Position numbers and translations under genes: made by a program. A stretch of 64,000 nt of DNA. Origin: Hyphomonadaceae bacterium (GTDB lineage Bacteria; Pseudomonadota; Alphaproteobacteria; Caulobacterales; Hyphomonadaceae). The notes under the pieces were generated by a model. That model had not been told where the DNA came from and did no database searches. It was given only the letters and a program-made list of their open reading frames with translations. The stretch spans positions 1-64,000 of the forward strand of contig JAUYPV010000018.1 of the NCBI GenBank assembly GCA_030697555.1, in the 5' to 3' direction. This document shows, piece by piece, positions 62,902-64,000 of the stretch; position 1 is the first letter of the stretch; each line of letters opens with the position of its first letter.

Positions 62902-64000
62902 GCCCTTGCATCGACACCGTCCGCCTGCACGAACGCATCGAGCGCCTCGCCGCCATCGGCCGGAAGGACGACGGCTCCTGCTGCCGTCTCGCGCTCACCG
63001 ACGAGGACGCTGAAGGTCGCCGTCTGGTGAAGTCGTGGATGGAGGAAGCGGGGCTCGCCGTCCGCATCGACCGCATCGGCAACATGATCGGCGTGCAGCC
63101 GGGCGACGCCACGCCGGTGATGACCGGCTCGCACATCGACACAGTCGCGACCGGCGGGCGCTTCGACGGCAATTATGGCGTGCTAGCGGGCATCGAGGCG
63201 GCGCACGCGGTCGCATCGAGCGGTGTCAGGCTGGCGCGGCCTTTCGCGGTTGGCGTGTTCACGAACGAGGAGGGCGTCCGCTTCGAACCGGACATGATGG
63301 GCTCAATGGTCTATGCCGGCCTGCTGCCGCTCGAGGATGCGCTGGCTGCGCGCGACCAGTCCGGCGTCCGCCTCGGCGACGAACTCGCGCGCACTGGTTT
63401 CGCGGGCGAAGCGCCTTGCGGTTTTCCGCGCCCGCACGCCTATGTCGAGCTGCACATCGAGCAGGGTCCGGTGCTGGAGCGCGAGAACCTCGTGCTCGGC
63501 GCGGTGACAGACCTGCAGGCCATCTCCTGGCAGGAGATCAGCTTCTCCGGCGTCTCCAACCACGCAGGCACCACGCCGATGAGCTTGCGAAAGGACGCCG
63601 GCTACAGCGCCGCGCGCCTCACCGTCTACGTCCGCGAGCTGGCGCAATCGATCGCAGGGCAAGTCGGCACAGTGGGATCGATCCGCCTGCAGCCGGGACT
63701 CACCAACGTCATCCCGCGCAAGGCTGTGATGACGGTCGACCTGCGCAACACGGACGACAAACGCTTGAAACTCGCTGAAACGAACCTCGGCACGTTCCTG
63801 ATGCGCATCGCGGCGGAGGAGGGCGTGACATACGAAAGCCGCCGCCTGGTGCGAACGCTTCCGGTAGTCTTCGACCCGAAGATCGTCGCCGTCATCGAGG
63901 ATGTGGCGCGGTCGCTCGGCCATCCGGCGAAGCCCATGACCTCCGGAGCCGGACACGATGCACAGATGCTCGCCAGCATCTGCCCGGCCGCGATGATTTT
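62898..64000 (+). CDS. M20-family zinc hydrolase (carbamoylase/allantoate-amidohydrolase type), partial
   Basis: Starts at ATG 62898 overlapping the dpaL stop (ATGA) and stays open to the window end (367 residues seen of the usual ~410). Motifs: TGSHIDTVATGGRFDGNYGV (metal His/Asp), GVFTNEEGVRFEP (catalytic Glu-Glu), YVELHIEQGPVLE, SNHAGTTPM and MTSGAGHDAQM. This matches the Zn-dependent hydantoinase/carbamoylase group that includes N-carbamoyl-amino-acid and ureidoglycolate/allantoate hydrolases. It may release diaminopropionate from an N-substituted precursor for DpaL. Confidence 0.9.
   Translation, partial: MSPCIDTVRLHERIERLAAIGRKDDGSCCRLALTDEDAEGRRLVKSWMEEAGLAVRIDRIGNMIGVQPGDATPVMTGSHIDTVATGGRFDGNYGVLAGIEAAHAVASSGVRLARPFAVGVFTNEEGVRFEPDMMGSMVYAGLLPLEDALAARDQSGVRLGDELARTGFAGEAPCGFPRPHAYVELHIEQGPVLERENLVLGAVTDLQAISWQEISFSGVSNHAGTTPMSLRKDAGYSAARLTVYVRELAQSIAGQVGTVGSIRLQPGLTNVIPRKAVMTVDLRNTDDKRLKLAETNLGTFLMRIAAEEGVTYESRRLVRTLPVVFDPKIVAVIEDVARSLGHPAKPMTSGAGHDAQMLASICPAAMI

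Overview
The window is high-GC DNA from a Gram-negative alphaproteobacterium. TonB-dependent receptors, an RP4-like trb/TraG conjugation operon and a lasso-peptide locus with an isopeptidase fit a Caulobacterales, Hyphomonadaceae or Sphingomonadales host; I cannot name the genus. No rRNA, intact tRNA, CRISPR array, integrase or relaxase is visible.

Layout. 1-3.3 kb holds a regulator cut by the window edge, a lipobox cupin, a methyltransferase, a 133-bp inverted-repeat (MITE-like) element beside a decayed gene, and an AbiE-type antitoxin with a toxin cut to about 38 residues. 4.1-11.1 kb is an accessory, defence-like block: AAA+ ATPase, subtilase, multi-pass membrane protein, a degraded tRNA-Leu 3' fragment, and a protein ending in a PD-(D/E)XK-like nuclease motif. 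11.3-23.4 kb (minus) is a complete mating-pair operon, traF-traG-CopG-trbBCDEJLFGI, so the region is probably an integrative conjugative element (ICE). Regulators of the AsnC and GntR families and a possible small RNA follow.

25.0-38.5 kb is the most interesting region: a lasso-peptide locus. It has an ABC exporter, a LuxR-type regulator, an STN-domain TonB receptor, an S9-type lasso isopeptidase, an asparagine-synthetase-like cyclase (C), FecR, two paralogous XRE repressors, an ECF sigma factor and a fused RRE-protease (B). The precursor gene is only 111 bp and lies at 33009-33119 (minus), between cyclase and isopeptidase. Its 12-residue leader ends in the expected Thr(-2); the predicted core has 24 residues with Gly1 and Glu9 positioned to close a nine-residue ring. 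The STN receptor, FecR and sigma factor suggest that the mature peptide is sensed on re-uptake, cleaved by the isopeptidase and fed back on expression.

38.6-43.2 kb carries a small unknown gene, a Fic AMP-transferase and a ParB-like protein of the kind common on alphaproteobacterial ICEs; the fic-parB gap has three direct repeats with an exact 24-bp period. 43.4-45.7 kb has a LytTR regulator, a lipoprotein hydrolase and an AsnC gene remnant. 45.7-64 kb is a catabolic region for peptides or modified amino acids: SHMT-like enzyme, truncated VOC protein, Lrp, metallo-beta-lactamase-fold hydrolase, LysR, then a tightly coupled operon (TonB receptor, Tat-exported amidohydrolase, POT transporter with an altered TM1 motif, S41-like protease, DSD1-type aldolase/dehydratase, M17 aminopeptidase), an opposing decarboxylase-amidase pair, and diaminopropionate ammonia-lyase coupled to an M20 zinc hydrolase that runs off the end. 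The presence of dpaL and DSD1 suggests a substrate containing 2,3-diaminopropionate, D- or beta-hydroxy amino acids; this is inference.
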